Of a stretch of 64,000 bases of DNA, positions 29,145 through 37,932 are shown one piece after another. The first letter of the stretch is position 1, and the number at the start of each line of letters is the position of its first letter. Made by a program: the position numbers and the translations under genes. Below the pieces are notes generated by a model that saw only the letters and a list, made by a program, of their open reading frames with translations, searched no databases and was not told where the DNA came from. The stretch is from assembly GCF_030273315.1 (NCBI RefSeq), contig NZ_CP127174.1, forward strand, positions 2,666,001 to 2,730,000, written 5' to 3'. The stretch comes from Natrialbaceae archaeon AArc-T1-2. Its GTDB lineage: Archaea > Halobacteriota > Halobacteria > Halobacteriales > Natrialbaceae.

Positions 29145-29549
29145 GTGGAGATATCTGACAAACTCCTGTGTCTGTTCAGCACGGACGTTTCGGAGGAGAA
29201 CGACCGATACGTCATCGAAGTACCGAAGCGGGAGGTCGAAACTGGCGACATCGATCCGGGTGAGGTCTACCGCGTCGCGTTGATCTCGCGCGACCGCGAC
29301 GGCGAGGACGCCGACACCGCCACGGAAAAACCGAGCGCGCCCTCGGAGCCCCAGCCACCGGTCGAGGTCGGCGAGACGCGTTACGTCGAAATCGAAGACA
29401 TCGGCAAACAGGGTGACGGTATCGCCCGCGTCGAGCGTGGCTACGTCATCATCGTTCCCGGCGCAGAGGTTGGCGAGCGGGTCAAAATAGAGATCAGCGA
29501 GGTCAAGTCCAACTTCGCGGTGGGCGAGATCATCGAGGAGACGTTCTAG
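29145..29549 (+). CDS. TRAM-domain protein
   Basis: A 134-aa protein with an N-terminal domain of about 60 residues, an acidic/proline linker (about 60-82), and a TRAM domain from about 83 on (RYVEIEDIGKQGDGIARVERGYVIIVPGAEVGERVKIEI). TRAM is a beta-barrel that binds RNA; in haloarchaea stand-alone TRAM proteins are widespread and some are linked to RNA chaperone roles. The start is GTG at 29145, the only in-frame start near the conserved N-terminus. It is co-directional with the radical SAM gene 92 bases upstream and overlaps the convergent cysteine-cluster gene by 4 bases. Confidence 0.9.
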   Translation: MEISDKLLCLFSTDVSEENDRYVIEVPKREVETGDIDPGEVYRVALISRDRDGEDADTATEKPSAPSEPQPPVEVGETRYVEIEDIGKQGDGIARVERGYVIIVPGAEVGERVKIEISEVKSNFAVGEIIEETF

Positions 29550-30211
29550 CGCGTCTCGCGTGCCGACCCGTCCGACCGCTTCGGCCCTTCGGAATCGTGG
29601 ACGACGATCTCGCCGGGGTCGGGGTCGGCCGGCTCGTAGGCGTCCCGGACGGCGATTGCCTCCTCGAGCTCTCGAATCGCTCGTTCTTTCAACGCGCGCG
29701 CAAGCTCCTCGGCGTCTGCCCGCGTGATGTCCCGTCCCAGCCCGTCGCACTCGTGGGCGCGAACGACCCCGGTCTCGTCGACGGCCTCGCCCATCGGCTG
29801 ACTCGTGCCGTCGATGGCAACGCTGAACGGGTACGTTTGACAGATCAACGGTCGATCGTCGTGGGCGAGACACGCGCCGACACCGTCGTCGGTTTCCTCG
29901 TAGAACGCGCAGTCGCCGCAGTCGTCGGTCTGTAATGCCCACTCGAAGGTCTCGCCCTCGAGGCTGCCGTCTCCTGTCTCGGACAGCCCATAGGGCATCG
30001 GTCGGGCGACGTCGCGCCACTCCTGGTCGGTCGCGTCCGTGAGCGCTCTGACCTCGTCTGGAAAGATCGTTGCGGTGTGCTCGTCTGCACCCTCACGCGT
30101 ACAGCAGGCACCACAGCGAGTACACTCGAAGCCGATCGACTCGATAGCGTCGGCCAGCTCCCCGGCGTCGAGGTCGCGGGCGCGCTCGAGGTCGTCTTCG
30201 AGGGAAGTCAC
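29546..30211 (-). CDS. YkgJ-family cysteine-cluster protein
   Basis: A 221-aa cytoplasmic protein with the YkgJ/CxxCxxCC signature CTRCGACCTREG (about 34-45) plus further cysteines at CGDC (about 97-100), CLAH and CQTYPF (about 112-126), together likely binding an Fe-S cluster or zinc. The family is of uncertain function, possibly metal or Fe-S handling. A helical N-terminus and an acidic C-terminal tail flank it. It overlaps the TRAM gene convergently by 4 bases and runs in the same direction as the MBL gene 36 bases upstream, so these two may share a transcript. Confidence 0.88.
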   Translation of the reverse strand: MTSLEDDLERARDLDAGELADAIESIGFECTRCGACCTREGADEHTATIFPDEVRALTDATDQEWRDVARPMPYGLSETGDGSLEGETFEWALQTDDCGDCAFYEETDDGVGACLAHDDRPLICQTYPFSVAIDGTSQPMGEAVDETGVVRAHECDGLGRDITRADAEELARALKERAIRELEEAIAVRDAYEPADPDPGEIVVHDSEGPKRSDGSARETR

Positions 30212-30247
30212 GTTCGTTCGTTCGTGCCGACGCGCAAAAGTCCGCCG

Positions 30248-31027
30248 CTATCGGGATCGAGCCCGTTCGCCGTCCCACGCGATTCGCCCTTCGACGGCGA
30301 GTTTCTCGAGGTGAGCACGGACCGTCGCCCGGGCGAGGTCACGAACGCCCGCGAGGTCTTTCTCGTATGCGTCCTCGAGGATTTCCTCGAGCGTCTCCGC
30401 GCCCGACTCGACGGCCGCCAACACTCGGCGTTCGCGCTCGAGGCGATGGGCGAGAAGGCGCTCGAGGCGCTCCCGGGGATCGTCGATGACGGGACCGTGT
30501 CCGGGCAGCAGCCGTGGTGGATCCACCGCCCGCAGGCGACGCAACGTCGTCAGGTACGCACGCATGTCGCCGTCGGGTGCGCCGACGACGACGCTTCCAT
30601 CGGCGAGGACGCAGTCGCCACAACAGATCGGTCCACCCTCGCCGACTTGCACGGCGACGTGGTCGGGCGCGTGACCGGGCGCGTCGAGAATCCTGAGTTC
30701 GTCGTCGCCGCAGGGAACGGTCGCCCCCGGCCGAACGAGTCGGTCGGGTTCGACGCCGGCCGCCTCCCGAAATCGATCGACGTGACTCGTCCGCGCCCAG
30801 ACCGTCGCCGTCTCCATTGCGTACGCGTCGAGATCGCCGACGTGGTCGGGGTGGGCGTGGGTGACGAGGACGTGCTCGACGCCACGAGCTCGAACCAGTC
30901 GGTCGAGCGCGTCCGTCCGGCCCGCGGGGTCGACGAGCACCGCCGGATCGTGTCCGACGACGTAGACGTTCGTCTGTCCACTGGGTGCACGCGTTGCGGT
31001 CGTCACTGGAACGCGGACGACGTCCAT
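30248..31027 (-). CDS. Metallo-beta-lactamase-fold hydrolase
   Basis: A 259-aa MBL-fold enzyme with the zinc motif THAHPDH at 56-62 (H57, H59, D61, H62), further metal residues in DAPGHAPDHVAV (about 113-124) and LLPGHGP (about 180). The C-terminal part from about 195 on is helical, including an HRLERERRVLAAV stretch, like the lactamase_B/winged-helix combination in LACTB2-type nucleases and hydrolases. It probably hydrolyses a thioester, phosphoester or RNA end; the substrate is unknown. The N-terminus (MDVVRVPVTTATRAPSGQTNVY) fits the ATG at 31027. Confidence 0.86.
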   Translation of the reverse strand: MDVVRVPVTTATRAPSGQTNVYVVGHDPAVLVDPAGRTDALDRLVRARGVEHVLVTHAHPDHVGDLDAYAMETATVWARTSHVDRFREAAGVEPDRLVRPGATVPCGDDELRILDAPGHAPDHVAVQVGEGGPICCGDCVLADGSVVVGAPDGDMRAYLTTLRRLRAVDPPRLLPGHGPVIDDPRERLERLLAHRLERERRVLAAVESGAETLEEILEDAYEKDLAGVRDLARATVRAHLEKLAVEGRIAWDGERARSR

Positions 31028-31137
31028 ACGAAACCGTCGTCGACCGGGGAGGAAGTGAGTATCGGATTCCCGTCGACGAACGGACGACGGCGGTGAGGTG
31101 CCGTCGGCTACGAGGTGGGTACGAAAAACGAGTGAGG

Positions 31138-31428
31138 TCAGTGTTTCAGGTAGTACACCTGCTTGCGTGCGTCCTGGAAGCTGTATCGGGAACCGACGAG
31201 GTCGACATCCTCGAGTCGGTTCAACGCGTACCGGACGGTCCGGTCGGGAAGCAGCGACTCCTCGGCGAGTTGCCCCTGCGAGAGTGGCGAGTCGGATTCG
31301 AGAACTTTCGCGACGAGTTTCGCACTCGGTGGAAGTTCGCGAAGACGGTCGTGGTATTCGGTCTCGGAAAGCGTCTCTTCGGCATCGGTGGTAGCATCGT
31401 CAGCAGTACTCATGCTCATACCTTCCAC
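31138..31428 (-). CDS. MarR/winged-helix transcription factor
   Basis: A 96-aa DNA-binding protein. After an acidic, unstructured first ~27 residues a winged helix follows: LPPSAKLVAKVLESDSPLSQ, then the recognition helix LPDRTVRYALNRLEDVDLV and the wing (SRYSFQDARKQVYYL). This small MarR-like protein is widely conserved in haloarchaea. Three in-frame ATGs (31428, 31419, 31413) exist; a CATATAGGG TATA-like box at about 31454-31462 favours 31428 at leaderless spacing. The control target is unknown; genes on either side are divergent or oppositely oriented. Confidence 0.85.
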   Translation of the reverse strand: MEGMSMSTADDATTDAEETLSETEYHDRLRELPPSAKLVAKVLESDSPLSQGQLAEESLLPDRTVRYALNRLEDVDLVGSRYSFQDARKQVYYLKH

Positions 31429-31453
31429 AGAAGTGCGATCACTGGTAAAGCTT

Positions 31454-31462
31454 CCCTATATG
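31454..31462 (-). promoter_or_regulatory. TATA-like box of the MarR-type gene
   Basis: Minus-strand CATATAGGG, centred about 30 nt before ATG 31428, so the mRNA would be leaderless and the first of three candidate starts is favoured. Confidence 0.5.
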
Positions 31463-31522
31463 TGGGTACTTACAATCTTGTTTGTACTAGGTGTATTACC
31501 ACACTCTGGTTAATTATAAGAC

Positions 31523-31542
31523 GGGGGGTCGGTCCACCCCCC
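31523..31542. repeat. Perfect GC-rich inverted repeat between two divergent genes
   Basis: GGGGGGT (31523-31529) and ACCCCCC (31536-31542) are perfect inverted repeats around a 6-base spacer. It lies between divergent promoters of the MarR-type gene and the DUF5811 gene and could be an operator or a stem. Confidence 0.4.
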
Positions 31543-31623
31543 GAACGTTCTCCCGGTGTGGTAACTCGGCTCGAGGCGAACGCTTTTTACGGCCCGGCCA
31601 ACTATGATCAGTAGCGATTTCTC

Positions 31624-32016
31624 ATGAATGGCAATACGCCGTACGCAGGGCTGCCGGGTGTGACGGGAGCTGGCCAGCGAGCATCGGCGGACGTCCCGGA
31701 GATCTCCGGCGATCAGAAACGAACGCTTCACCGTGACGTCTCACAGATTGCCGCACGAACCCGTGAGCTACTTCCCAACGAGTACGTCGTCGACTCTGAA
31801 ATCTCACACGGCGTCGGCGGTCCGCAGGTGACCGTCGCCGTCCAGCCGCCGGTCGGCCGTCCGGTCAGCGCCGGCTTCTCACCCGACCTCGGGGACCAGG
31901 CCGACGAGATAATCTCGACGGACGAGCGCGACGAGGTGGCCCGTGGGCTAGCTGCGAGCGCGGCACTACAGGTCAAACTGGCGATGAACCGGGGCGTAAC
32001 GCCGACGGCACGCTAG
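31624..32016 (+). CDS. DUF5811 family protein
   Basis: A 130-aa cytoplasmic protein with the conserved start NGNTPYAGLPGVTGAGQRAS and the block LPNEYVVDSEISHGVGGPQV typical of DUF5811, a haloarchaeal family of unknown function. No membrane segment, zinc site or known catalytic motif is visible. A TATA-like GCTTTTTACGG lies at 31580-31590, about 35-40 nt before the start, and no Shine-Dalgarno is present. It reads in the same direction as the winged-helix micro-protein that follows. Confidence 0.8.
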   Translation: MNGNTPYAGLPGVTGAGQRASADVPEISGDQKRTLHRDVSQIAARTRELLPNEYVVDSEISHGVGGPQVTVAVQPPVGRPVSAGFSPDLGDQADEIISTDERDEVARGLAASAALQVKLAMNRGVTPTAR

Positions 32017-32141
32017 TCGTCTTCGAGATACCGCCGATCCGTTCGGTTCCGGTCTGTCCGCCCATCCGGCCGCAGTCTGGCATTCTCACAATCTGGGAAT
32101 CAGACACCGTGTTAATTGGTCCCAGAACGCTACCTCGGTGT

Positions 32142-32381
32142 ATGACCGAAACCAACGCACGATCTACGATGGCCCAGACGGACGGACACACGACCGGAGA
32201 CCGGACGACGTCGGTGGAAGCGACGATCCGGGCGGAGCTGTCCAAACACCGCGAACTACACGTTACCGACCTGTCCCGGCGACTCGAGGAGCATCCGGCG
32301 ACGGTCGAGAAAGCGTGTCACCGACTCGCACGACAGGGCAAACTCGTCGCGGTCGGCTGTGGAACGTTTTCGAACTGCTAA
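32142..32381 (+). CDS. Mini winged-helix protein, unknown function
   Basis: A 79-aa protein. After an acidic/threonine-rich start (MTETNARSTMAQTDGHTTGD) there is a winged-helix-like core: VEATIRAELSKHRELHVTDL, RRLEEHPATVEKACHRLARQ, GKLVAVGCGTF. It ends with a short SNC tail. The ATG at 32142 is chosen because the frame upstream lacks conserved composition. Likely a small DNA-binding regulator or a component of one, but the family is not recognised. It is convergent with the infB gene (49 bases between the stops). Confidence 0.7.
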   Translation: MTETNARSTMAQTDGHTTGDRTTSVEATIRAELSKHRELHVTDLSRRLEEHPATVEKACHRLARQGKLVAVGCGTFSNC

Positions 32382-32429
32382 CTCGCCGCCTGCGGTGTCG
32401 TCTCTGTCCCCACTTTCCATCGAGGGCAG

Positions 32430-34229
32430 TCACTTGCCCCAGAACGGGTCGCGGTTGCGGTGTTTTTCGAGGTACATGTTCAACGCCTCGAGTTCGTCGC
32501 CTGGAATCTCCTCGGCGAGTTCCTGTTCGAGGATCTTCGCGTGTTTCTCGGGTATCTCGATCCAGAGTTCGTCGCCTTCCTCGATCCCCCGGCCGACCGT
32601 GGGGCCGTCGATGGCGGCGCTGACGCGGTTGCCGGCCCGGGCCTCGTCGACGTCCTCGCCCTGTTCCTGGATGCCCTTGACCTCGCCGACGCGTTCGGGC
32701 TCGTTGCCATCCCATTTCACCACGTTGCTGTTTTTCTGGAGGGTGCCCGAGTTGACCTCGACGCCGACGACGGCCGGATCGTTCTGGCGGAAGACGTGAT
32801 CCTTGAGGATTCGAAACCGTGCCGGCCGGGTGATGTTCTCGAGGATAGTATCCTGCTGGGCGCGTTCGATCTCCTCGACGTGGGTCTCGTACTCTTCGAC
32901 CAGCTGGTAGATGACGTCGTCGACGAACAGCTCGACGTCGTCGATCTCGGCCCGTCGTTTCGCGTCCTCAAGGACCTCGACGTTGAACCCGAGGACGACC
33001 TGCTGTTTGGAATTGTCGGCGGTCGAGGCGACGGAGATGTCACGCGGGGCAACGTCGCCGACCTCTGCGCGGACGATCGGAACCTCTGCCTCCTCTAAGG
33101 CGTCCGCCATCGCCTCGAGGCTGCCCAGGGTGTCTGCCTTGACGACGACGCCCCGTTCGGCGGTGTCGACGGCGATCTCTGCCAGTTCGGCCTCGACCTC
33201 GTCGATGACGTCCTCGAGATCTCGGTCTCGGACCACGCGGACGGGTGCGCCGGCCATCGCCTTGTCCAGATCGGGCGCGGCGATTTTGATCCCCGCCGCA
33301 GCGCTTACCTCCTCGACGTCCTCGAACCGGCTCTCGGTGCGGATCTCCGCCAGCGGCCGGGGCTGAAGGAGTGCGCGGACGTCGGTGACGATGGGGTCGT
33401 TCGTCCCGCCGACGACGAGCGTATCGTCTGCCCGGACAGTCCCGTCGTAGAGGACGGTGTCGATCGTCGTTCCGAACCCCTTCTCCTCTTTGACCTCGAG
33501 GACGGTGCCGACGCCGGGGCCGGTGACGTCGATTTCCATCTCCTCTTTCATGTATCGCTGGGACAGACCCATCATTACGGCGAGCAGGTCCGGAATGCCT
33601 TCCCCGGTCATCGCGGAGACGGGGACGACGCCGATGTTTCGCTGGAAGTTCTGGACTCGCCAGTACAGGTCCGCAGAAAAGCCCTCGTCGCTTAACGAGC
33701 CGATGATCTCGTAGAGACGTTCGTCGAGATCGGACTGAACGCGATCGGACTGGGCCTCGTAGGTCTCGTTGATCGGCGCGTTCTCGGTCGGGTTCCAGCC
33801 CGGCACCGTATCGATCTTGTTCGCGGCGACGATAAACGGCGTTTGGGTGCGCTTAACGATGTCGAGCGCCTCGAGCGTCTGGGGCTGAAAGCCGTCGTTG
33901 ACGTCGACGACGAGGATGGCGATGTCTGCGAGCGCCCCGCCGCGAGAGCGAAGCGTCGTAAAGGAGTGATGGCCCGGCGTGTCGATAAAGAGCAAGCCGG
34001 GCAGATCGAAGTCGTCGGGGTCGACGAGTTCGCCCGCCATCTTCGAGACGATGTCCAGCGGAACGGCGGTCGCACCGATGTGCTGGGTGATCGCGCCTGC
34101 TTCGCCCTCGATGACCGCGGAGCCGCGGATCGTATCGAGGAGACTGGTCTTGCCGTGATCGACGTGTCCGAGGACGGCGACGATCGGGGTCCTGAGAGAT
34201 GTGGGGTCGCGTGTGTCCGTGTCCGACAT
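32430..34229 (-). CDS. infB: Translation initiation factor IF-2 / aIF5B
   Basis: A 599-aa GTPase that promotes ribosomal subunit joining and initiator tRNA placement. The G domain is complete: G1 GHVDHGKT at 21-28, DTPGHHSF (about 84-91) as G3, NKIDTVPGW (about 138-146) as G4. Domains II-IV follow with the archaeal ending LNMYLEKHRNRDPFWGK. At 599 residues it is the short archaeal/eukaryal type, without the long N-terminal region of bacterial IF2. ATG 34229 is preceded by a TATA-like box at about 34280. It is divergent from the PRC-barrel/NOB1 pair, a common arrangement in haloarchaea. Confidence 0.96.
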   Translation of the reverse strand: MSDTDTRDPTSLRTPIVAVLGHVDHGKTSLLDTIRGSAVIEGEAGAITQHIGATAVPLDIVSKMAGELVDPDDFDLPGLLFIDTPGHHSFTTLRSRGGALADIAILVVDVNDGFQPQTLEALDIVKRTQTPFIVAANKIDTVPGWNPTENAPINETYEAQSDRVQSDLDERLYEIIGSLSDEGFSADLYWRVQNFQRNIGVVPVSAMTGEGIPDLLAVMMGLSQRYMKEEMEIDVTGPGVGTVLEVKEEKGFGTTIDTVLYDGTVRADDTLVVGGTNDPIVTDVRALLQPRPLAEIRTESRFEDVEEVSAAAGIKIAAPDLDKAMAGAPVRVVRDRDLEDVIDEVEAELAEIAVDTAERGVVVKADTLGSLEAMADALEEAEVPIVRAEVGDVAPRDISVASTADNSKQQVVLGFNVEVLEDAKRRAEIDDVELFVDDVIYQLVEEYETHVEEIERAQQDTILENITRPARFRILKDHVFRQNDPAVVGVEVNSGTLQKNSNVVKWDGNEPERVGEVKGIQEQGEDVDEARAGNRVSAAIDGPTVGRGIEEGDELWIEIPEKHAKILEQELAEEIPGDELEALNMYLEKHRNRDPFWGK

Positions 34230-34274
34230 GGTAAACCACCCGAGAAGGTCTTACCTTGAACGTCCGTAGCGCAG

Positions 34275-34285
34275 TAGTTAAACCC
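34275..34285 (-). promoter_or_regulatory. TATA-like box of infB
   Basis: Minus-strand GGGTTTAACTA, about 46-56 nt upstream of the infB ATG, predicting a 5' leader of some 20-25 nt. Confidence 0.45.
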
Positions 34286-34380
34286 ATCGTCACGGCGGTC
34301 ACAGTACGACGGGCCACGACATCTCCGGCGTTACCGGACTGGCCAGCGCTGCGACGACAGACGTCAGACGACCCCGTGGC

Positions 34381-34388
34381 GTTTAATA
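34381..34388 (+). promoter_or_regulatory. TATA-like box of the PRC-barrel/NOB1 operon
   Basis: GTTTAATA, about 24-31 nt before ATG 34412, the normal leaderless spacing. It drives the two-gene operon divergent from infB. Confidence 0.55.
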
Positions 34389-34411
34389 CCGATTAGTAAG
34401 TACTGGGACGC

Positions 34412-34657
34412 ATGAGCGACATACTCGCCGAGAACCTCTCGGGTAAAGCCGTCATGGGATCCGACGGAACCGAGCTCGGCATGCTCTACAACGTCACGAT
34501 GGATCTCAAGTCCGGACAGCTTTTCGACCTCCTCGTCGACCCCGACGACTCACTCGCCGAGAAGTCGGTGTCGTTCGACCGGGACGACGCCGGTCGGCTG
34601 CGGGTTCCCGTCAACCGCGTGCAGGCGGTCAAAGACTACATCGTCGTTCAACGATAA
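34412..34657 (+). CDS. PRC-barrel domain protein
   Basis: An 81-aa beta-barrel protein of the PRC family, seen in RimM and photosynthetic reaction-centre H subunit: DILAENLSGKAVMGSDGTE, LGMLYNVTMDLKSGQLFDLL, RLRVPVNRVQAVKDYIVV. Stand-alone PRC proteins are very common in haloarchaea; some have been linked to cell division (CdpB) and RNA metabolism. It is followed after three bases by the NOB1 gene, suggesting operon expression and possibly a role in ribosome maturation, but that is inference. Confidence 0.92.
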   Translation: MSDILAENLSGKAVMGSDGTELGMLYNVTMDLKSGQLFDLLVDPDDSLAEKSVSFDRDDAGRLRVPVNRVQAVKDYIVVQR

Positions 34658-34660
34658 CGG

Positions 34661-35125
34661 ATGCACGTCCTCGACTCGTCGGCTTTTATCCACGACTACC
34701 ACACGACAGAACAGACTGCAACGATCCCGCTCGTCCGCGAGGAACTCGAAGACGAGAGCGCCTATCGCTACGACGCGATGGAGGGGTCGGGAATGCACAT
34801 TCACATTCCGAACGGAGACACCACCGAGAAAGTCCGCCGTGCGGCCAAAGAATCTGGTGACCTCGAGGTACTCTCCGAGACCGACGTTCGGCTGATCGCC
34901 GCGGCGTTCGAACTCGACGGCACCCTCGTCACGGACGACTACGCGATGCAAAACGTCGCCGAGAAACTAAACGTCGACGTCGAGTTCATCGCCCGCGAGG
35001 GCATCACCGAACAGCGAGAGTGGCTGTTCCAGTGTCAGGGCTGTGGCCGAGAGTACGACGAAGAGAAGGATCGCTGTCCGATCTGTGGCTCGGATCTCGC
35101 CCGCAAGAATCCGAACTCGAGCTGA
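34661..35125 (+). CDS. NOB1-like ribosome-assembly endoribonuclease
   Basis: A 154-aa PIN-domain nuclease with a zinc ribbon, the archaeal counterpart of NOB1 that cuts the 3' end of pre-16S rRNA. PIN acidic residues visible are D5 (HVLDSSAF), E28-E29 and D91/D93 (VTDDYAMQN). The ribbon cysteines are C125, C128, C139 and C142 (CQGC and CPIC). Size is normal for archaeal NOB1. It starts three bases after the PRC-barrel stop, so both are co-translated. Target of its activity is the 16S precursor; the window also holds that rRNA operon. Confidence 0.92.
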   Translation: MHVLDSSAFIHDYHTTEQTATIPLVREELEDESAYRYDAMEGSGMHIHIPNGDTTEKVRRAAKESGDLEVLSETDVRLIAAAFELDGTLVTDDYAMQNVAEKLNVDVEFIAREGITEQREWLFQCQGCGREYDEEKDRCPICGSDLARKNPNSS

Positions 35126-35295
35126 CTCGAGCGAGTCGTCGTTTCGCTCCACCCGTCCGGAAACGACGCGTCCGCTTTCGGAGTTCGCCCGTCGGTCGGC
35201 CGATCGAACGGACAGGATCGACTGCCAGGGTTGCTGACTGGGACGATATCGCGTGACGCCAGTGAGTGCGCTTCGCTCGGCCTCGACGCCCGGTC

Positions 35296-36411
35296 TCAAG
35301 CGAACGTGGCGTACGCGCTCGCGAACAACACCGCGTTGTAGATGCCGTGGACGAGCCCGGGTACGAGGACGTTATCGGTTCGTTCGTAGATGGTCCCGAG
35401 GACGATCGAGAGGCTGAAGACGACGCCGAGACTGGCGAGAACGGCACCTGCAGCGCCGGTGGCGTACGCCGGGGCGTGGACGCCCGCGAAGATCACGCTC
35501 GCGACGACGACCGCACCGCCACGGGAGAACGCACCGTACAGCGACTTCTGGATGACGTTCCGGTAGAGTAGCTCCTCGAACGGGCCGATGATCAGGATCG
35601 AGGCGGGGATGTACACGTAGAGGATCTCCGGCGTCTCCTGGGCCTGTTCGACGGTGCTGTGGGTCGCGGTCTCGGCTCCGGTCTGGGCCAGGGCGATACT
35701 GACTGCGATCAACGCGCCGAACAACACGCCGACGCCGCCGACGGTCCAGACGACGTCCCACCTGTCGGGCCACTCGAGGTCGACGAACGAGAAGGGACGA
35801 CCGGTGGCGTGGAGGTAGCCGACCGCGACGGCCGCCGTCCCGAATGCCATCCCGAACTGGCCAAGCGCCGTCTGCTGGGTCTGGGTGAGTTCACCCATCA
35901 CGACGAACGCGGGAATCGACAGCGCTGACGTGGTCAAAAGCGCACTGAACAGTCCGATCGCACCGACGATCGAGAGACCGATCGTCGTCACGGCCCGTCG
36001 CTTGAGTCCGGTGGCGGTGACGCCGCCGTAGTCGGCAATGGCCATGCCGAGTGCACCCCCGGCGGCGAGAACCGTCGTGAAGACGAGTGGGGACGACCCC
36101 ACAAGCGGGAGCGTAGCGTGGCCAGTTACCCCCTGGTTCAACGCGTACCCTGCCAGGGCGACGACGGCGAGGCTGGAGCCGGCGGCGACCGACGCGCCGG
36201 GACGTCGTTCGATGAGATCGTATCGACGTCCGAGAAAGACGGCGGTGGCGACGACCGCGAACAGGTGTGCGGCCCAGACGACGGGCTCGCCGTCGCCCTG
36301 TCGGATGGGCACCGCGACGCCGACCCACGCGACGCCCGCGAGGACGGTCCCAATCCCGACGGTGGGGTCGAACCCGCGGTTGGTGTCGTCTGCTCGGACA
36401 GTCTCGGTCAT
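35296..36411 (-). CDS. CPBP-family intramembrane metalloprotease
   Basis: A 371-aa polytopic protein with about nine transmembrane helices and the CPBP/CAAX-type motifs FEELLYRNVIQ (glutamates 279-280, arginine 284), a second motif FAGVHAPAYAT with the histidine near 308, and LVHGIYNAVLF near 354 that completes the metal site. The family cleaves or processes membrane-bound substrates and includes bacteriocin-immunity-like proteins. It is likely active, since all key residues are present. It lies divergently from nothing close; the neighbouring pgi gene runs the same way 61 bases upstream. Substrate unknown. Confidence 0.88.
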   Translation of the reverse strand: MTETVRADDTNRGFDPTVGIGTVLAGVAWVGVAVPIRQGDGEPVVWAAHLFAVVATAVFLGRRYDLIERRPGASVAAGSSLAVVALAGYALNQGVTGHATLPLVGSSPLVFTTVLAAGGALGMAIADYGGVTATGLKRRAVTTIGLSIVGAIGLFSALLTTSALSIPAFVVMGELTQTQQTALGQFGMAFGTAAVAVGYLHATGRPFSFVDLEWPDRWDVVWTVGGVGVLFGALIAVSIALAQTGAETATHSTVEQAQETPEILYVYIPASILIIGPFEELLYRNVIQKSLYGAFSRGGAVVVASVIFAGVHAPAYATGAAGAVLASLGVVFSLSIVLGTIYERTDNVLVPGLVHGIYNAVLFASAYATFA

Positions 36412-36472
36412 ACGTGTTCATTGGATCGAACGTTCATAGGTTCACCGCCTGTGCCACAGCTTCTGCTGTCCC

Positions 36473-37768
36473 TTAGCGCTCGACCCGAAGCGTCTCCTTC
36501 GCGTCGACGGCCGCTGCCTCCTCGAAGTCACCGCCGCCGAGTAATCCCCGCGTCGCCTTCTTCGCCCACTCGACGGCGGGCTGGTCGAACGCGTTCACGC
36601 CGGAGAGTTCACCCGCGAGCACGCAGGCCGCCTCCATGCCGTACAACAGCCCGCCGAGTTCGTAGGCGTCGACGGCCTCGAGTTCGATCCGGACGTTCGG
36701 CCGGCCGGCGACGGCGAGACTCGCCTCGGTCGCCTCGAACTCTGCCTCGAGCAACTCGTCGAGTCCCGAGCCGCCGAGGTACGCGAGGTCGTCGATCTTG
36801 GTCTCGGGAATCGTCCGATCCGGACGTTCCCGTGGCGTGACGAACGTGACGAGTTTGTCCCGCGGACCGGCCCGATAGAGCTGGAGCTGGGAGTGCTGGT
36901 CGGTCACACCGAGCGCTCGAACCGGCGTCTGGCCGAGTTCGTCTTTCCCCAGGCTCTCGGCCCACAGCTGGGCGAACCACTCGGCGAACGTCTCGAGGCT
37001 CTCTGCGTACGGCATCATCGCGTTCACCGACGCCCCACGCTGATCGAGCGCGTACGCCGTCGCGCCGTAGGCGTAGGCCGGACACGAAAACAGCGAGCCC
37101 GAAAGCGTCTCCGCCTCCGCCCGTGCGCCCTCGAGCAGCGCCTCGAGGTCGGTCCCGCAGACGGCCGCGGCGACCATCCCGACGGCAGATAGCGCGGAGA
37201 ACCGGCCGGGAACGCCATCTGGGACCTTCAGCGCGGGCAGGTCGTGACTGGCGGCGAGCTTTCGCAGGGGACCGGACTCGCCGGTTGTGACGATCGTTCG
37301 CTCGGTCCAGTCGACACCCGCTGATTCGAAGGCGTCGCGAACGACGAGGAAGTTCGCGAGCGTCTCGGCGGTCGTGCCCGAGCGCGAGACGACGTTGATC
37401 GCCGTCTCCTCGAGTGGCAGCGACTCGAGGCGGGCTGTCACCCAGGCGGGATCGACGTTATCGAGAAAGACGGTCTCGGCATCACCCGCCAGGGCGTCGG
37501 TGATCGTCGCAGCTCCCAGCGCGCTGCCGCCGATGCCGACGGTCACGATCGCCTCGGCGTCTGTGACCGGTTCGACCGCCGCCCGGATCTCGTCGGGATC
37601 GGTTCGTTCGGGGAGGTTCAACGCGGCGTAGCCGTGCTCGTCGTTTTTTCGGCCGGTCTCGATGCGTTCGTGAGCGCGCGCGACGTCTTCGTCCAGGCGC
37701 TCGAGGGATTCCCTCGAGACGCCCGGCGAGGCGACCGACGCGAGCGCGTTGCCGATGTCGACGTCCAT
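36473..37768 (-). CDS. pgi: Glucose-6-phosphate isomerase
   Basis: A 431-aa isomerase interconverting glucose-6-phosphate and fructose-6-phosphate in gluconeogenesis. PGI features are VGIGGSALGAATI near residue 77-90 (phosphate loop), VVSRSGTTAETLANFL (about 126-140, second phosphate site), the SAVGMVAAAVCG segment and QLWAESLGKDE with the catalytic glutamate. Length is typical of archaeal PGI of the phosphoglucose isomerase superfamily rather than the cupin type. In haloarchaea glucose breakdown uses the semi-phosphorylated Entner-Doudoroff path, so Pgi mainly serves sugar synthesis; a dehydratase of that path is at 52142. Confidence 0.94.
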   Translation of the reverse strand: MDVDIGNALASVASPGVSRESLERLDEDVARAHERIETGRKNDEHGYAALNLPERTDPDEIRAAVEPVTDAEAIVTVGIGGSALGAATITDALAGDAETVFLDNVDPAWVTARLESLPLEETAINVVSRSGTTAETLANFLVVRDAFESAGVDWTERTIVTTGESGPLRKLAASHDLPALKVPDGVPGRFSALSAVGMVAAAVCGTDLEALLEGARAEAETLSGSLFSCPAYAYGATAYALDQRGASVNAMMPYAESLETFAEWFAQLWAESLGKDELGQTPVRALGVTDQHSQLQLYRAGPRDKLVTFVTPRERPDRTIPETKIDDLAYLGGSGLDELLEAEFEATEASLAVAGRPNVRIELEAVDAYELGGLLYGMEAACVLAGELSGVNAFDQPAVEWAKKATRGLLGGGDFEEAAAVDAKETLRVER

Positions 37769-37932
37769 GAGCGAGAGGGCACGGGCTGGGCCTAAAGACG
37801 TTCCGTCATGGGGTGGGTTCGATCCATCGGAGACCGCGAGCGTCGATCCGTGTCCCGGCGTCGTTTCGCGACGCCGTAGTCGAGTCGAAGCATCAGTAAC
37901 GCTTTACTCGAGGCGAGCAAAACCGGGGACGA

